Part shown: piece after piece, positions 34,176-45,866 of the stretch
How the letters are laid out: each line of letters begins with the position of its first letter
Numbering within the stretch: position 1 is the first letter of the stretch
From: Bosea sp. 685
Lineage (GTDB): Bacteria; Pseudomonadota; Alphaproteobacteria; Rhizobiales; Beijerinckiaceae
Assembly (NCBI RefSeq): GCF_031884435.1
Contig: NZ_CP134779.1
Location: 2,170,001-2,234,000 of the forward strand
DNA length: 64,000 nt
Reading direction: 5' to 3'
Position numbers and translations under genes: made by a program
Notes under the pieces: model-generated
Seen by the model: the letters and a program-made list of their open reading frames with translations, nothing else
What the model was told of the DNA's origin: nothing
Databases searched by the model: none

Positions 34176-35642
34176 GTGACAGCCGCCCTGCCAGCCTCGC
34201 GCTCCCTCGATACGGCTCCTGCGGCGGGCGGGCTCGCTCCGGCGCTGGCGGAAGCGCTGCACGCGCTGCTCGGCCCCCGCTTCTCGACCTCGCTGGCCGA
34301 GCGCGAGCATCATGGCCGGGGCGAATCCTACCATACCAGCTGCCCGCCCGACGCCGTGTGCAGGGCGCAGTCGACGGAAGAGGTGGCTGCGATCGTGCGG
34401 CTTTGCGCTGAGCACGAGACCCCTGTGATCGCCTTCGGCGCAGGCACCTCGCTGGAGGGCCATATCGCGGCCTTGCATGGCGGGGTGAGCCTCGATCTCT
34501 CCGGCATGACGCGCATCCTGGCGATCCGGCCGGAGGATTTCGACGCGACGGTCGAGGCCGGCGTCACCCGCCAGCAGCTCGATGCGGCGCTGCGCGATGT
34601 CGGGCTGTTTTTCCCGGTCGATCCGGGAGCCGAATGCACGCTGGGCGGCATGGCGGCGACGCGCGCCTCGGGCACCAATGCGGTGCGCTATGGCACGATG
34701 CGCGAGAATGTGGTGACGCTCACCGTGGTGATGGCCGATGGGCGCATCATCAGGACCGGCGGGCGGGCGCGCAAATCCTCGGCCGGCTATGATTTGACCC
34801 GGTTGTTCGTCGGTTCGGAGGGAACACTCGGGATCATCACCGAGGTGACGCTGCGCCTGCACCCGCTGCCCGAGGCCGTCTCGGCGCTGGTCTGCTCCTT
34901 CGCCACGGTGGCGGGCGCGGTCGAGGCCGTGACGGCGGTGATCCAATGCGCCGTGCCGGTGGCGCGGGTGGAGCTGGTCGATGCACGGGCGATCGCGGCG
35001 GTGAACCGGCATTCGAAGCTGGAGCTGGCGGAGACGCCGACCTTATTTTTCGAATTGCATGGCAGCCCCGCCGAGGTCGAGCAGCAGGCCAGGGCGGTGG
35101 AGGGGATCGTCGGCGAGCATGGCGCGACGCATCTCGCCTGGGCGACCGACCCTGATGAGCGGCGCCGGCTCTGGCGCGCCCGTCACAACATCCATTACGC
35201 GCTGCAAGCGATGCGTCCGGATGCGCGGATCTGGAGCACCGATGTCTGCGTGCCGATCTCGCAGCTCGCGCCATGCCTTGCGGCGACGCAGGCCGATATC
35301 GAGGCGGCGAGCTTCTATATCGGCACGGTCGGCCATGTCGGCGACGGCAATTTCCATCTCGGCCTGGTGATCGATCCGAATTCGCCGGCCGAGCTGGCCG
35401 AGGCGAAGCGCTTGAACGAGCGCCTGATCGAGCGTGCCATCGCCTGCGACGGCACCTGCACCGGCGAGCACGGCATCGGCTATGGCAAAGCGCAGTTCAT
35501 GGAGCGCGAGCATGGCGAGGCGGTCGACGTCATGCGCGCGATCAAGCAGGCGCTCGACCCGCTCGGCATCCTCAATCCTGGCAAAGTCCTGCCTGGCAAG
35601 CTCCTACCCGGCAAGGTCTTGCCGGCGGCGGTGCGAATCTGA
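34176..35642 (+). CDS. FAD-binding 2-hydroxyacid oxidase/dehydrogenase (GlcD/D-lactate dehydrogenase-like)
   Basis: About 488 residues. The N-terminal PCMH FAD domain includes PVIAFGAGTSLEGHIAALHG and VDPGAECTLGGMAATRASGTNAVRYGTMRENV, and ELVDARAIAAVN begins the C-terminal FAD-oxidase domain, which ends with GTVGHVGDGNFHLGLVIDP, GTCTGEHGIGYGK and LDPLGILNPGK. It oxidises D-2-hydroxyacids (lactate, glycolate or 2-hydroxyglutarate). GTG 34176 has GGAG upstream; the longer ORF start is unlikely. The C-terminus has three tandem LPGK units from a 15-bp DNA repeat. It is divergent from the PEP-mutase-like gene across a shared operator. Confidence 0.9.
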   Translation: MTAALPASRSLDTAPAAGGLAPALAEALHALLGPRFSTSLAEREHHGRGESYHTSCPPDAVCRAQSTEEVAAIVRLCAEHETPVIAFGAGTSLEGHIAALHGGVSLDLSGMTRILAIRPEDFDATVEAGVTRQQLDAALRDVGLFFPVDPGAECTLGGMAATRASGTNAVRYGTMRENVVTLTVVMADGRIIRTGGRARKSSAGYDLTRLFVGSEGTLGIITEVTLRLHPLPEAVSALVCSFATVAGAVEAVTAVIQCAVPVARVELVDARAIAAVNRHSKLELAETPTLFFELHGSPAEVEQQARAVEGIVGEHGATHLAWATDPDERRRLWRARHNIHYALQAMRPDARIWSTDVCVPISQLAPCLAATQADIEAASFYIGTVGHVGDGNFHLGLVIDPNSPAELAEAKRLNERLIERAIACDGTCTGEHGIGYGKAQFMEREHGEAVDVMRAIKQALDPLGILNPGKVLPGKLLPGKVLPAAVRI

Positions 35643-35710
35643 ACGGGGCGGCTGCGGGCCCCGGTAAAATCGAATCACGAATTCCGGGGACAACCCTAGT
35701 GAAGGCTCTT

Positions 35711-35725
35711 GAACAAAACAAGAAC
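35711..35725. promoter_or_regulatory. LexA (SOS) box of ssb
   Basis: GAAC (35711-35714), seven bases, GAAC (35722-35725): the reverse orientation of GTTC-N7-GTTC. It lies 85 bp upstream of the ssb start, so SOS induction of ssb is likely. Confidence 0.75.
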
Positions 35726-35809
35726 ATCGTTGATAGTGGCGTCACGGATCGGTAGGGTCCGGCTCCGGTCGATGGCCGGTTTCGATGTGCGCAGGAAATG
35801 GAGCCTCTC

Positions 35810-36352
35810 ATGGCTGGTAGCGTCAACAAGGTCATTCTGGTCGGCAATCTCGGGCGCGATCCCGAAGTGCGGCGTCTCGGCAGCGGCGAGCCCGTGGTCA
35901 ATCTGCGGATCGCCACCTCCGAAACCTGGCGCGACAAGCAGTCGGGCGAGAAGAAGGAGCGCACCGAGTGGCACTCGGTCGTGATCTTCAACGAGAACCT
36001 CGCCAAGGTCGCCGAGCAATATCTGAAGAAGGGCTCGAAGATTTATATCGAGGGCCAGCTCCAGACCCGCAAATGGCAGGATCAGTCGGGTGTCGAGAAA
36101 TACACCACCGAGATCGTGCTGCAGCGCTTCCGTGGCGAACTGACCATCCTCGACAGCCGGGGGCAGGGCGGTTCGGACGAATATGGCGAAAGCGGCGGCG
36201 CGATGGAGGATCGCTCGGGCGGCGGCAGCTCCTTTGGCCGGTCGAGCCCGATGGGCGGCGGCAATGCACCGCGCCAGCCCGCCATGGCGGGCGGCGGTGG
36301 TGGCGGTGGTCGCTCATCTTCGACCCATCTCGACGACGATATTCCGTTCTAG
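35810..36352 (+). CDS. ssb: single-stranded DNA-binding protein
   Basis: 180 residues. The OB-fold begins [20 protein letters not shown], with [38 protein letters not shown] and [17 protein letters not shown] following. The C-terminal region is Gly/Ser-rich and ends with the DDDIPF tip that binds partner proteins. ATG 35810 fits the family start; an upstream in-frame ATG would add four residues. It is transcribed alone, with an SOS box upstream and a strong terminator downstream. Confidence 0.97.
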   Translation: MAGSVNKVILVGNLGRDPEVRRLGSGEPVVNLRIATSETWRDKQSGEKKERTEWHSVVIFNENLAKVAEQYLKKGSKIYIEGQLQTRKWQDQSGVEKYTTEIVLQRFRGELTILDSRGQGGSDEYGESGGAMEDRSGGGSSFGRSSPMGGGNAPRQPAMAGGGGGGGRSSSTHLDDDIPF

Positions 36353-36750
36353 CGAATACCTATGCCGAGTATGTAAGGAATAAGGCACTAAGGCGTTGTT
36401 TTACAACGCCTTTTTGCTTTTTTACGAACATCTGTCGTTTAGAGCCGGTTTCAGATCGTGCGGAACTTTCGCATTTGTATGAAATTTCAGCAGTGTCGCA
36501 CGTTGTCTGCGGGTCGAAATTGATTGGGAAGAGCGATTGGTTCGTCCGATCCGACCCACGGCGCGCAGCGGGATCATGGCGCGCTTGAAGCTTGCTTCGC
36601 CGGTCAGGAATTGTGCATAGGCGGCCCGTGACTTCGGGCAGCACATCGACGTCTCCGAGGCCATGATCCACGTCGCAATGGTCAGCCTCGCCGTGTCAGC
36701 CAATGAGCTCAATCTCAAACGGACTCTGAGGCGGCCGAGGCGCCTCGCCG
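36353..36750. other. 398-bp intergenic region after ssb
   Basis: Apart from the ssb terminator it contains no supported gene. The part 36420-36550 is AT-richer. A 98-codon minus-strand frame (36422-36718) has no recognisable domain and no ribosome site, so it was not called. Confidence 0.5.
36390..36425 (+). terminator. rho-independent terminator of ssb
   Basis: AAGGCGTTGT (36390-36399), loop TTT, ACAACGCCTT (36403-36412), then TTTGCTTTTTT. It lies 38 bp after the ssb stop. Confidence 0.92.
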
Positions 36751-37620
36751 TCAGCGAAAGGCGCTCGGAGGCAGCGGCGGCGCCTCATTGAGCAGCGTGA
36801 TCGCCACCCGTCGGTTCGGCGAGAGGTAGGGATTGTCGGGGAAGACCGGCTCGGTGTCGGCGCGTCCCACCACGGAGATGAAGCGGTCGTTGGGGAGCCC
36901 GGCAACCGACAGGATCTCGCGCACGGCGAGCGCACGCCCGGCGGTAAGGCTCCATGGATCGACACCCCGCTCCGAGCCCGGGCGCGCCGCGGCCGTGTGG
37001 CCGGTGACAGACAGGCGGTTGGGCAGCCGGCGCAGGGTGGGCGCGATCGCCGCCAGCACGCGACGGGTGCGCTCGTGCGGCTGGACCGAGCCCTCGGCGA
37101 ACATGGAGCGGCCGTCCTGGTCCATGAGGGAAACGTTCACCCCCTCCTTGGTCGGCTCGATCATGATGTTGCGCGAGAGCTCGGCAATTTCGGGCATGTT
37201 CTGGAGCGCCTGCCGGAGGCTGGCTATGGCGCTCTGGTTGTCCTGCTCGCGGGCAGCCGGGCGGTTGACCTCGCGGTCGCTGGTGCGGCCCGAATTGGCC
37301 TGACGCGCTCCGTCCTCCTTGGTGGGGCCCATCGCCGCGTCGCGGGGCGCCGACGACTTGCTGCCTGACGTGTCCAGGGCGGTGCCCCACAGCATGCCGC
37401 CAGCGCCACTGGTGCTAGGACTCACGGCCGTCGGCGCGAAGTATTCCGCCAGGCCGATCTTCTGCTCCTGGGTCGTCATGCTAATCAGCCACATCAGCAG
37501 AAAGAACGCCATCATGGCGGTCACGAAGTCCGCATAGGCGATCTTCCAGGCCCCGCCATGGTGCGCATGAGCGGCCTTCTTGACCTTTTTGATGATAATC
37601 GGCTGGACGGGGTTGGACAT
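36751..37620 (-). CDS. motB: flagellar motor stator protein MotB
   Basis: 289 residues. Near the N-terminus WKIAYADFVTAMMAFFLLMWLI (about 25-46) is the single membrane helix with the proton-carrying Asp31. The C-terminal OmpA-like peptidoglycan-binding domain includes LPNRLSVTGHTAAARPG, TAGRALAVREILSVAGLP and NPYLSPNRRVAITLLNE. MotB anchors the MotA ring to the cell wall. ATG 37620 (MSNPVQPIIIKK) is the family start. The linker is long, Ser/Gly/Asp-rich and probably disordered. It follows motA by 28 bp. Confidence 0.95.
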   Translation of the reverse strand: MSNPVQPIIIKKVKKAAHAHHGGAWKIAYADFVTAMMAFFLLMWLISMTTQEQKIGLAEYFAPTAVSPSTSGAGGMLWGTALDTSGSKSSAPRDAAMGPTKEDGARQANSGRTSDREVNRPAAREQDNQSAIASLRQALQNMPEIAELSRNIMIEPTKEGVNVSLMDQDGRSMFAEGSVQPHERTRRVLAAIAPTLRRLPNRLSVTGHTAAARPGSERGVDPWSLTAGRALAVREILSVAGLPNDRFISVVGRADTEPVFPDNPYLSPNRRVAITLLNEAPPLPPSAFR

Positions 37621-37648
37621 CGGTTCCCTACTGGAGATTGGGTCAGAT

Positions 37649-38506
37649 CTAGGCGGGCAGACCGGCGGTTGCCGCTTCCACTTCGCTGAAGCTCGGCCGG
37701 ACGTCGCTAAACAGAGCCTTGCGGGCAAATTCTACCGCCATCACCGGCGGCTGGCCGCCGATATGGGCGAGGAGACCCGCCTTGAGTGAAAGGTAGTATT
37801 TGGATTCCGCCTCGAAGAGGCTCCTAAGCGACTGCGCCATGGGCCCGAAGAAGCCGTAGGCGACGAAGACGCCGAAGAAGGTGCCTACGAGCGCGCCGCC
37901 GATCAGATGTCCCAGCACCTCCGGCGGCTCTTTGATCGCCCCCATCGTCTTGATCACGCCGAGCACGGCGGCGACGATGCCGAGCGCCGGTGTTCCGTCG
38001 GCGAGCGACTGCATGGCCGCAACGATACGCTCCTGCTCCTGGTGGTGCGTCTCCAGTTCCTCGTCCATGAGAGCGTCTATCTCGTGGACGTTGTTGGCGC
38101 CCTGCGTCAACATGCGCATGTAGTCGCAGACGAACTCGACGGCGTGATGGTTCGCTGCAAAAGTCGGGAAGGCGTTGAACAGCGTCGATTCGCTCGGATT
38201 TTCAATGTGCTGCTCGACCGCGAGCATGCCCTTCTGCCTCACAAGCTTGTATAAGGAATACTGCATCCCCAGCAGTTCGACATAGCATTCCTGCTTGTAT
38301 TTTGGGCCCTTCACGAGCGTGCCGAGCATGGCAGGTACGGCCTTGAGCACCGGCCCGGTGTTGCCGATGACGAAGGCGCCCATCGCAGCACCGAGGATGA
38401 TAACAAACTCGAATGGCTGCCAAAGGACCTCGAGGTGGCCACCCATAGCCGCGTAGCTGCCGAAGACGCAGGCGAAGACGATGATTGCGCCGACGATGAG
38501 CCGCAT
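37649..38506 (-). CDS. motA: flagellar motor stator protein MotA
   Basis: 285 residues, four membrane helices. MRLIVGAIIVFACVFGSYAA is helix 1 and FVIILGAAMGAFVIGN helix 2. The cytoplasmic loop (about 60-165) contains QECYVELLGMQYSLYKLVRQKG and charged HHQEQERIVAAM. DGTPALGIVAAVLGVIKTM is helix 3 with the conserved Pro, and GALVGTFFGVFVAYGFFGPMA helix 4 with the second Pro. It conducts protons with MotB. The motA-motB pair is not adjacent to other flagellar genes in the window. Confidence 0.96.
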   Translation of the reverse strand: MRLIVGAIIVFACVFGSYAAMGGHLEVLWQPFEFVIILGAAMGAFVIGNTGPVLKAVPAMLGTLVKGPKYKQECYVELLGMQYSLYKLVRQKGMLAVEQHIENPSESTLFNAFPTFAANHHAVEFVCDYMRMLTQGANNVHEIDALMDEELETHHQEQERIVAAMQSLADGTPALGIVAAVLGVIKTMGAIKEPPEVLGHLIGGALVGTFFGVFVAYGFFGPMAQSLRSLFEAESKYYLSLKAGLLAHIGGQPPVMAVEFARKALFSDVRPSFSEVEAATAGLPA

Positions 38507-39077
38507 GATTTGCCATCCTTGCGCCGCAGCAAATACAGCCAGCGCGAAGCCACTACTGGTCTGGCGAATTAACCGATCAAGGTTAACGGCGAGTTCAGAG
38601 CCATGGGCCGCAGTTCTGTAAGCGTCTTCCGCCGGCCACTGCTTTGAGGCTTGGGGCGGCAGAGCAGGCCCAGGGGAGAAATCGGCGAGTCATGAGCTTC
38701 CCCCCAATCCCGGGGATCGGCGTCCAAGACGAGGTCCGTTTCTCGGGCTTATCGACGCTGCGCCGCTTTTGCGCTCGTTGGATCGGCCGGCGGGAGCGCT
38801 TATGTCGTTGCCGATACATGCCTTTTCGCCTTCCTTGCGATTTTCCGTTCGTCTCTTCCCTTCTAGGCCGGTCCAGTCTCCGAGCGGCGTGCGAAGTCGG
38901 CTTTTTGCTTAGGCAAGCATTCAAAACGGGCGGTTCGGACGAGGTCCGGTCCGCTCGTTTTTTTTGATCGTCTCCCCCGGTGGGTTGCCGCGCATTGGCA
39001 TGCCGCTTGCCTGATTCCAGCTGCAGGATAGGCTCTCGCTTGTGCTGCGCTTTCGGTTCAGCGAGAGGAGGTCGATC
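38507..39077. other. 571-bp intergenic region with an orphan terminator
   Basis: No protein gene is supported; the 107-codon plus-strand frame (38644-38967) has no domain and no ribosome site. A strong terminator-like hairpin (38923-38965) stands here on the plus strand without an upstream gene, so a small RNA is possible. Confidence 0.5.
38923..38965 (+). terminator. orphan rho-independent terminator
   Basis: AAAACGGGCGGTTCGGAC, loop GAG, then GTCCGGTCCGCTCGTTTTTTTT (38944-38965), an imperfect stem with an eight-T tail. There is no annotated plus-strand gene upstream of it. Confidence 0.7.
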
Positions 39078-40664
39078 ATGCCGACACGGCGTAGGTTCAT
39101 CCAGCTTGGCGCCGCGGCGCTGGCCTTGCCCGCTCCGCATATCGGGCGTGCGGCCGATCGCAGCGTGCTGAAATTCGTGCCGCAGGCCGATCTCGCCGTG
39201 GTCGATCCGATCTGGACGACGGCGACGGTGACGCGCAACCACGCCTTCATGGTCTACGACACGCTGTTTGGGCAGGACGAGACCTACAAGGCCCAGCCGC
39301 AAATGGCCGAGGGCGCGGTCGCCGATGCCGACGGCAAGGTCTGGACGATCAAGCTGCGCGACGGCTTGGTGTTCCATGACGGCGCGCGCGTGCTGGCGCG
39401 GGACTGCGTGGCGAGCCTGAAGCGCTGGGGCAAGCGCGATTCCTTCGGCCAGACGCTGCTGGGCCTGACCGACGAGCTCACGGCCGTCGACGACAGGACG
39501 CTGCAGTTCCGCTTGAAGAAGCCGTTCCCGCTCCTGCCTGATGCGCTCGCCAAGATGACCGCCTTCATGCCGGTGATCATGCCGGAGCGGCTGGCGAACA
39601 CGGACGCCTTCACTCAGGTCACCGAGGTCGTCGGCAGCGGCCCGTTCCGCTTCGTTACGGCGGAGCGCCAATCGGGCAGCCGTGCCGTCTATGAGAAATT
39701 CGCCGGCTATGTTCCGCGCAGCGGTGGCGTGCCCGGCCGCACCGCCGGGCCCAAGATCGTGAATTTCGACCGGGTCGAATGGCACACGCTACCCGACCCT
39801 GCGACGGCGGCGGCCGCGCTGCAGAGCGGCGAGATCGACTGGGTCGAGCAGCCCTTGCCCGATCTGCTGCCGATGCTGGCGAAGAATCCCGCGATCGAGG
39901 TCGTGATCAAGGAGACGACTGGCGCGGTTGCGATCATGCGGATGAACCACCTGCATCCGCCCTTCGACAATCCGGCGATCCGCCGGGCGATCCTGCTGGC
40001 GATCGACCAGTCCGAGTTCATGGAGGCGGTCGGCGGGCCCGATAAGAGCTTGTGGCGCCCCGGCGTCGGCGTGTTCCCGCCGGGAACGCCGTTGGCAAGC
40101 GATGCCGGCATGGAGGTGCTCAACGGCCCGCGCGATGTCGGCAAAGTCAAGCAGGCGCTGGCGGCGGCCGGCTATAATGGCGAGAAGGTCGTGTTGCTCG
40201 GCGTCACCGACCTCGCCAACCTCAAGGCGGAATGTGAGGTCGCCAACGAGATGCTGATGCGCATCGGCATGAATGTCGATTATCAGGCGATGGATTGGGG
40301 CACCGTCGTCGCGCGGCGCGCCAAGAAGGAGCCGCCGGCGCAGGGCGGTTGGAACTGCTTCTTCACCGGCTGGGCCGGGCTCGACATGTTCGACCCTGTC
40401 GGCCATCTCTCGCTGCGCGGCAATGGCGCCAATGCCTGGCCGGGCTGGCCGGTGGCGCCCAAGATCGAGGCGCTGCGCGATGCCTGGATCGAGGCGCCCG
40501 ACCTCGCCGCGCAGAAGGCGATTGCGGCCGATATCCAGAAACAGGTCTTCGAGGACGTGCCTTATGCGCCGCTCGGCCAGTATTTCCAGCCGACGGCCTA
40601 TCGCAAGACGCTGACCGGCGTGCTGGCGAGCTTCCCGACCTTCTGGAACGTCAAGCGGGTGTGA
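39078..40664 (+). CDS. ABC transporter substrate-binding protein, family 5 (oligopeptide-type), Tat-exported
   Basis: 528 residues. The N-terminus is a twin-arginine signal (MPTRRRFIQLGAAALALPAP). The mature protein is a family-5 solute-binding protein: LKFVPQADLAVVDPIWTTAT, VYDTLFGQDETYKAQPQMAE, WTIKLRDGLVFHDGARVLA and, near the end, DVPYAPLGQYFQPTAYRKTL. AGGAGG lies directly upstream of ATG 39078. No permease or ATPase genes adjoin it, so it is an orphan receptor whose ligand (peptide, nickel or opine) is unknown. Confidence 0.93.
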   Translation: MPTRRRFIQLGAAALALPAPHIGRAADRSVLKFVPQADLAVVDPIWTTATVTRNHAFMVYDTLFGQDETYKAQPQMAEGAVADADGKVWTIKLRDGLVFHDGARVLARDCVASLKRWGKRDSFGQTLLGLTDELTAVDDRTLQFRLKKPFPLLPDALAKMTAFMPVIMPERLANTDAFTQVTEVVGSGPFRFVTAERQSGSRAVYEKFAGYVPRSGGVPGRTAGPKIVNFDRVEWHTLPDPATAAAALQSGEIDWVEQPLPDLLPMLAKNPAIEVVIKETTGAVAIMRMNHLHPPFDNPAIRRAILLAIDQSEFMEAVGGPDKSLWRPGVGVFPPGTPLASDAGMEVLNGPRDVGKVKQALAAAGYNGEKVVLLGVTDLANLKAECEVANEMLMRIGMNVDYQAMDWGTVVARRAKKEPPAQGGWNCFFTGWAGLDMFDPVGHLSLRGNGANAWPGWPVAPKIEALRDAWIEAPDLAAQKAIAADIQKQVFEDVPYAPLGQYFQPTAYRKTLTGVLASFPTFWNVKRV

Positions 40665-40709
40665 GGGGAGAGGCCTCGAGCTGGGAACATTGCGGTACAA
40701 CGAAAAAAC

Positions 40710-40855
40710 GCGCCGTCATCCCGGACAAGCCGCGAAGCGGCGCCGATCCGGGATCCATTCCTGAGCCGTTCCGGCATGGATCCCGGGTCTTCGCGGAGTT
40801 TATCCTTGGGCCGATCGAAGATCGGACCCGAGGGCTGCGCCCGGGTTGACGCGCG
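40710..40855. repeat. palindromic repeat R5
   Basis: GCGCCGTCATCCCGGACAAG at the left, GCCCGGGTTGACGCGCG at the right, and an internal GATCCGGGATCCATTCC / CCGGCATGGATCCCGGG hairpin. Same family as 19266-19385. Confidence 0.8.
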
Positions 40856-40878
40856 TTTCTACAAGCTAAGGAGATCGC

Positions 40879-41358
40879 TCACCCCGCCGCGGCGCGCTCC
40901 AGCGCGGCGATGTCGATCTTGGTCATCTGCATCATCGCCTGCATGACCCGGCCGGCCCTGGCGGGGTCCGGATCCATGTTGAGTTCCAGGAGGCGGTCGG
41001 GCGTGACCTGCCAGGACAGGCCGTATTTGTCCTTGAGCCAGCCGCATTGGCTGGTCTGGCCGCCTTCGCCGAGCTTCTCCCAGAAATAATCGACCTCCTC
41101 CTGCGAGCCGCAATGGATCAGGAGCGAGATCGCTTCGGTGAATTTGAAATGCGGCCCGCCATTCATGGCGGTGATCTGCAGGCCTTCGAGCTCGAAGGAT
41201 GCGCAGAGCACGCTGCCCTTGGGGGCGGGACCCGCATCGCCGCAGCGCATCACCGGGCCGGGCTTCGCATTCTTGAAGATCGAAAGGTAGAAGGCGACCG
41301 CCTCCTCGGCCTGATTGTCGAACCACAGGAACGGCGTGATCTTCTTGATGCTGGGCAT
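40879..41358 (-). CDS. VOC-fold protein, PhnB/3-demethylubiquinone methyltransferase-like domain
   Basis: 159 residues. ITPFLWFDNQAEEAVAFYLSIF at the start and the later CGSQEEVDYFWEKLGEGG, CGWLKDKYGLSWQVTP are the pattern of the PhnB-like VOC family. The C-terminus reads RVMQAMMQMTKIDIAALERA. These proteins have no settled reaction. ATG 41358 (MPSIKK) is preferred because GGAGG lies immediately upstream. A 40-bp perfect palindrome (41395-41434) sits 36 bp upstream. In other bacteria such genes are often controlled by an ArsR-type repressor; none is encoded here. Confidence 0.9.
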   Translation of the reverse strand: MPSIKKITPFLWFDNQAEEAVAFYLSIFKNAKPGPVMRCGDAGPAPKGSVLCASFELEGLQITAMNGGPHFKFTEAISLLIHCGSQEEVDYFWEKLGEGGQTSQCGWLKDKYGLSWQVTPDRLLELNMDPDPARAGRVMQAMMQMTKIDIAALERAAAG

Positions 41359-41394
41359 GTTGTCCTCCATCGGGGCTGTCGCGGCTGGGTTGGT

Positions 41395-41434
41395 CACCGT
41401 CTCTACTTAACCATATGGTTAAGTAGAGACGGTG
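41395..41434. promoter_or_regulatory. 40-bp perfect palindrome, probable ArsR-type operator
   Basis: Two exact 20-base halves (41395-41414 and 41415-41434) centred on ACCATATGGT, with core TTAACCATATGGTTAA. It lies in the divergent promoter region of the VOC and M20 genes. Confidence 0.7.
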
Positions 41435-41537
41435 GGCCGTGTCAACCCGCAATCGCAGCTCGCCATGCGGTGTGGACAAGGCGGCCTCGGCGCAGTGCGT
41501 CCTTGCTCGCGCCATGCTTCTTGGCGAAGCTCGCGAC

Positions 41538-42653
41538 ATGAGCAGCATCGATCCCACCGTTTCCGCCCTGTCCGTCTGGCTTGCCCTGGAGAGCCCGACC
41601 CATCATGCGCCCGGCGTGAACGGGATGATGGACCTCGTCGCCAAGGAGGTCGAAGGGCTGCCGATCGCGGTCGAGCGCCTGCCGGGTCGCGACGGACTCG
41701 GCGACAGCCTGATCCTGCGCGCCGGTCCCAATAATGGCGAGCTTGCTGTTGCGGTGATGTCGCATCTCGACACGGTCCATCCGGTCGGCACGAGCGCCAA
41801 GGATCTGCCGGTACGCGTCGAGGGCGACAAGCTCTATGGGCCGGGCGCCTGCGATATGAAGGGTGGAGCCTGGCTTGCGCTGCAGGCCTTCAAGGAGGTC
41901 GCGGTCGCGGGCTCGGCCAAGCGGCCGATGGTCTTCCTGTTCACGCCCGATGAGGAGATCGGCTCGCCGACGACACGCGGCGTGATCGAGGAGATCGGGC
42001 GCAAATCGGCGGCCGTTCTGGTGACGGAGCCGGCGCGCGACGGCGGCCGGATTGTCACCGCGCGCAAGGGCGTCGGCCGCTTCGACGTCAGGCTCGAAGG
42101 TAGGCCCGCCCATTCCGGCACGCGCCATGCCGATGGCCGCAGCGCCATCCGCGAGGCGGCGCATCAGATACTAGCGATCGAGGGCATGACCGATTATGCC
42201 CGCGGCATCACGACCTCGGTTGCGCTGGTCGGCGGCGGCACCGCGGCCAATGTGATTCCGCAGCACGCCTGGTTTTCGGTCGATTGCCGCGTCACCAGCC
42301 TCGCCGACGGCGTGATGATGGAGAACCGCATCATCGGTCTGACGCCGCGCGATCCCGATGTCGTGATCAAGGTCACGGGCGGGATGAACCGGCCGCCTTA
42401 CGAGAAATCGACCGCTGTGGCCGGGCTGTTCGAGACGGCGCGCGGCATCGCGGCGGGGATCGGCTTCGACCTGCAGGATGTGCCGATGACCGGCGGCGGT
42501 TCGGACGGCAATTTCACCGCGGCGCTGGGCATTCCCACGCTGGACGGACTCGGCATCGATGGCGGCGGCGCCCATACGCTGAGCGAGTATGGGCTGGTCC
42601 CCTCGATCGCGCCGCGCCGGGCGCTGATCAAGGGGCTGCTGGAGACGATCTGA
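41538..42653 (+). CDS. M20-family metallopeptidase (carboxypeptidase G2-like)
   Basis: 371 residues. The zinc ligands and catalytic residues are visible: MSHLDTVHPVGT (His and Asp), GACDMKGGAWLAL (bridging Asp), and TPDEEIGSP (catalytic Glu and ligand Glu). The lid domain contains GRPAHSGTRHADGRSAIREA. The C-terminal TLDGLGIDGGGAHTLSEY carries the last His. The family hydrolyses C-terminal glutamate or similar amide bonds. ATG 41538 (MSSIDPTV) is preferred; ATG 41514 is an alternative. It is divergent from the VOC gene over the 40-bp palindrome. Confidence 0.92.
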   Translation: MSSIDPTVSALSVWLALESPTHHAPGVNGMMDLVAKEVEGLPIAVERLPGRDGLGDSLILRAGPNNGELAVAVMSHLDTVHPVGTSAKDLPVRVEGDKLYGPGACDMKGGAWLALQAFKEVAVAGSAKRPMVFLFTPDEEIGSPTTRGVIEEIGRKSAAVLVTEPARDGGRIVTARKGVGRFDVRLEGRPAHSGTRHADGRSAIREAAHQILAIEGMTDYARGITTSVALVGGGTAANVIPQHAWFSVDCRVTSLADGVMMENRIIGLTPRDPDVVIKVTGGMNRPPYEKSTAVAGLFETARGIAAGIGFDLQDVPMTGGGSDGNFTAALGIPTLDGLGIDGGGAHTLSEYGLVPSIAPRRALIKGLLETI

Positions 42654-42682
42654 GGTATTTCCGCCTGCTTGGAGAAGCGCGT

Positions 42683-42754
42683 GTCATCCCGGGCGCCCCC
42701 ATCGGGCCGGCTTTGAACCGGCCCGATGGCAGGCTCTGCGAGATCCGGGATGAC
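42683..42754. repeat. short palindromic repeat, R5-related
   Basis: The outer GTCATCCCGGG / ATCCGGGATGAC ends are inverted, with a perfect inner hairpin ATCGGGCCGG / CCGGCCCGAT. It lies downstream of the M20 gene. Confidence 0.75.
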
Positions 42755-42787
42755 CTGTAGTGTCGAGGGCCAATAGAGAGCCAAGAA

Positions 42788-42817
42788 GAAAGGGGCTGCA
42801 GCGATGCAGCCCCTTTC
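42788..42817. terminator. rho-independent terminator, M20 gene / gyrA
   Basis: GAAAGGGGCTGCA (42788-42800), loop GCGA, TGCAGCCCCTTTC (42805-42817): a perfect 13-bp stem between convergent genes. Confidence 0.88.
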
Positions 42818-42842
42818 TGTTTCGTCGCCTCCGGCGAGGGGA

Positions 42843-45608
<2,766 letters not shown>

Positions 45609-45866
45609 GGGATTGGGTCCCGATTCCTGCTATTTTTCAAGCCTCTGGCTACCCGATTCCGGCCGGGGAAGCCAGTGCGGCGATTGGCTTTTCAGGGGAA
45701 AAATAAGCCATTTAAATCAAATGGTTGCGGGGCTCTGAGATGCGGTGGCGTCGCTCGTTCCACAATGCTGCCTTGATTGGCGGCGGAAGCGGCCTTGCGC
45801 AGCCCTGTCCAACCCGTTCCACCTTCGCGCTGGCGGTCGCCTCTGCGGCATGGCTTACTGCCCGCG

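Noticed and set aside
36422..36718. 98-codon minus-strand ORF after ssb
   Set aside because: No ribosome-binding site, no recognisable domain, and it runs across an AT-richer stretch beside the ssb terminator; I cannot support it as a gene or as a transposase remnant.
38644..38967. 107-codon plus-strand ORF in the gap before the peptide-binding protein
   Set aside because: Codon pattern and Arg/Cys-rich translation look random, with no ribosome site. The frame runs through the terminator hairpin, so a non-coding function is more likely.
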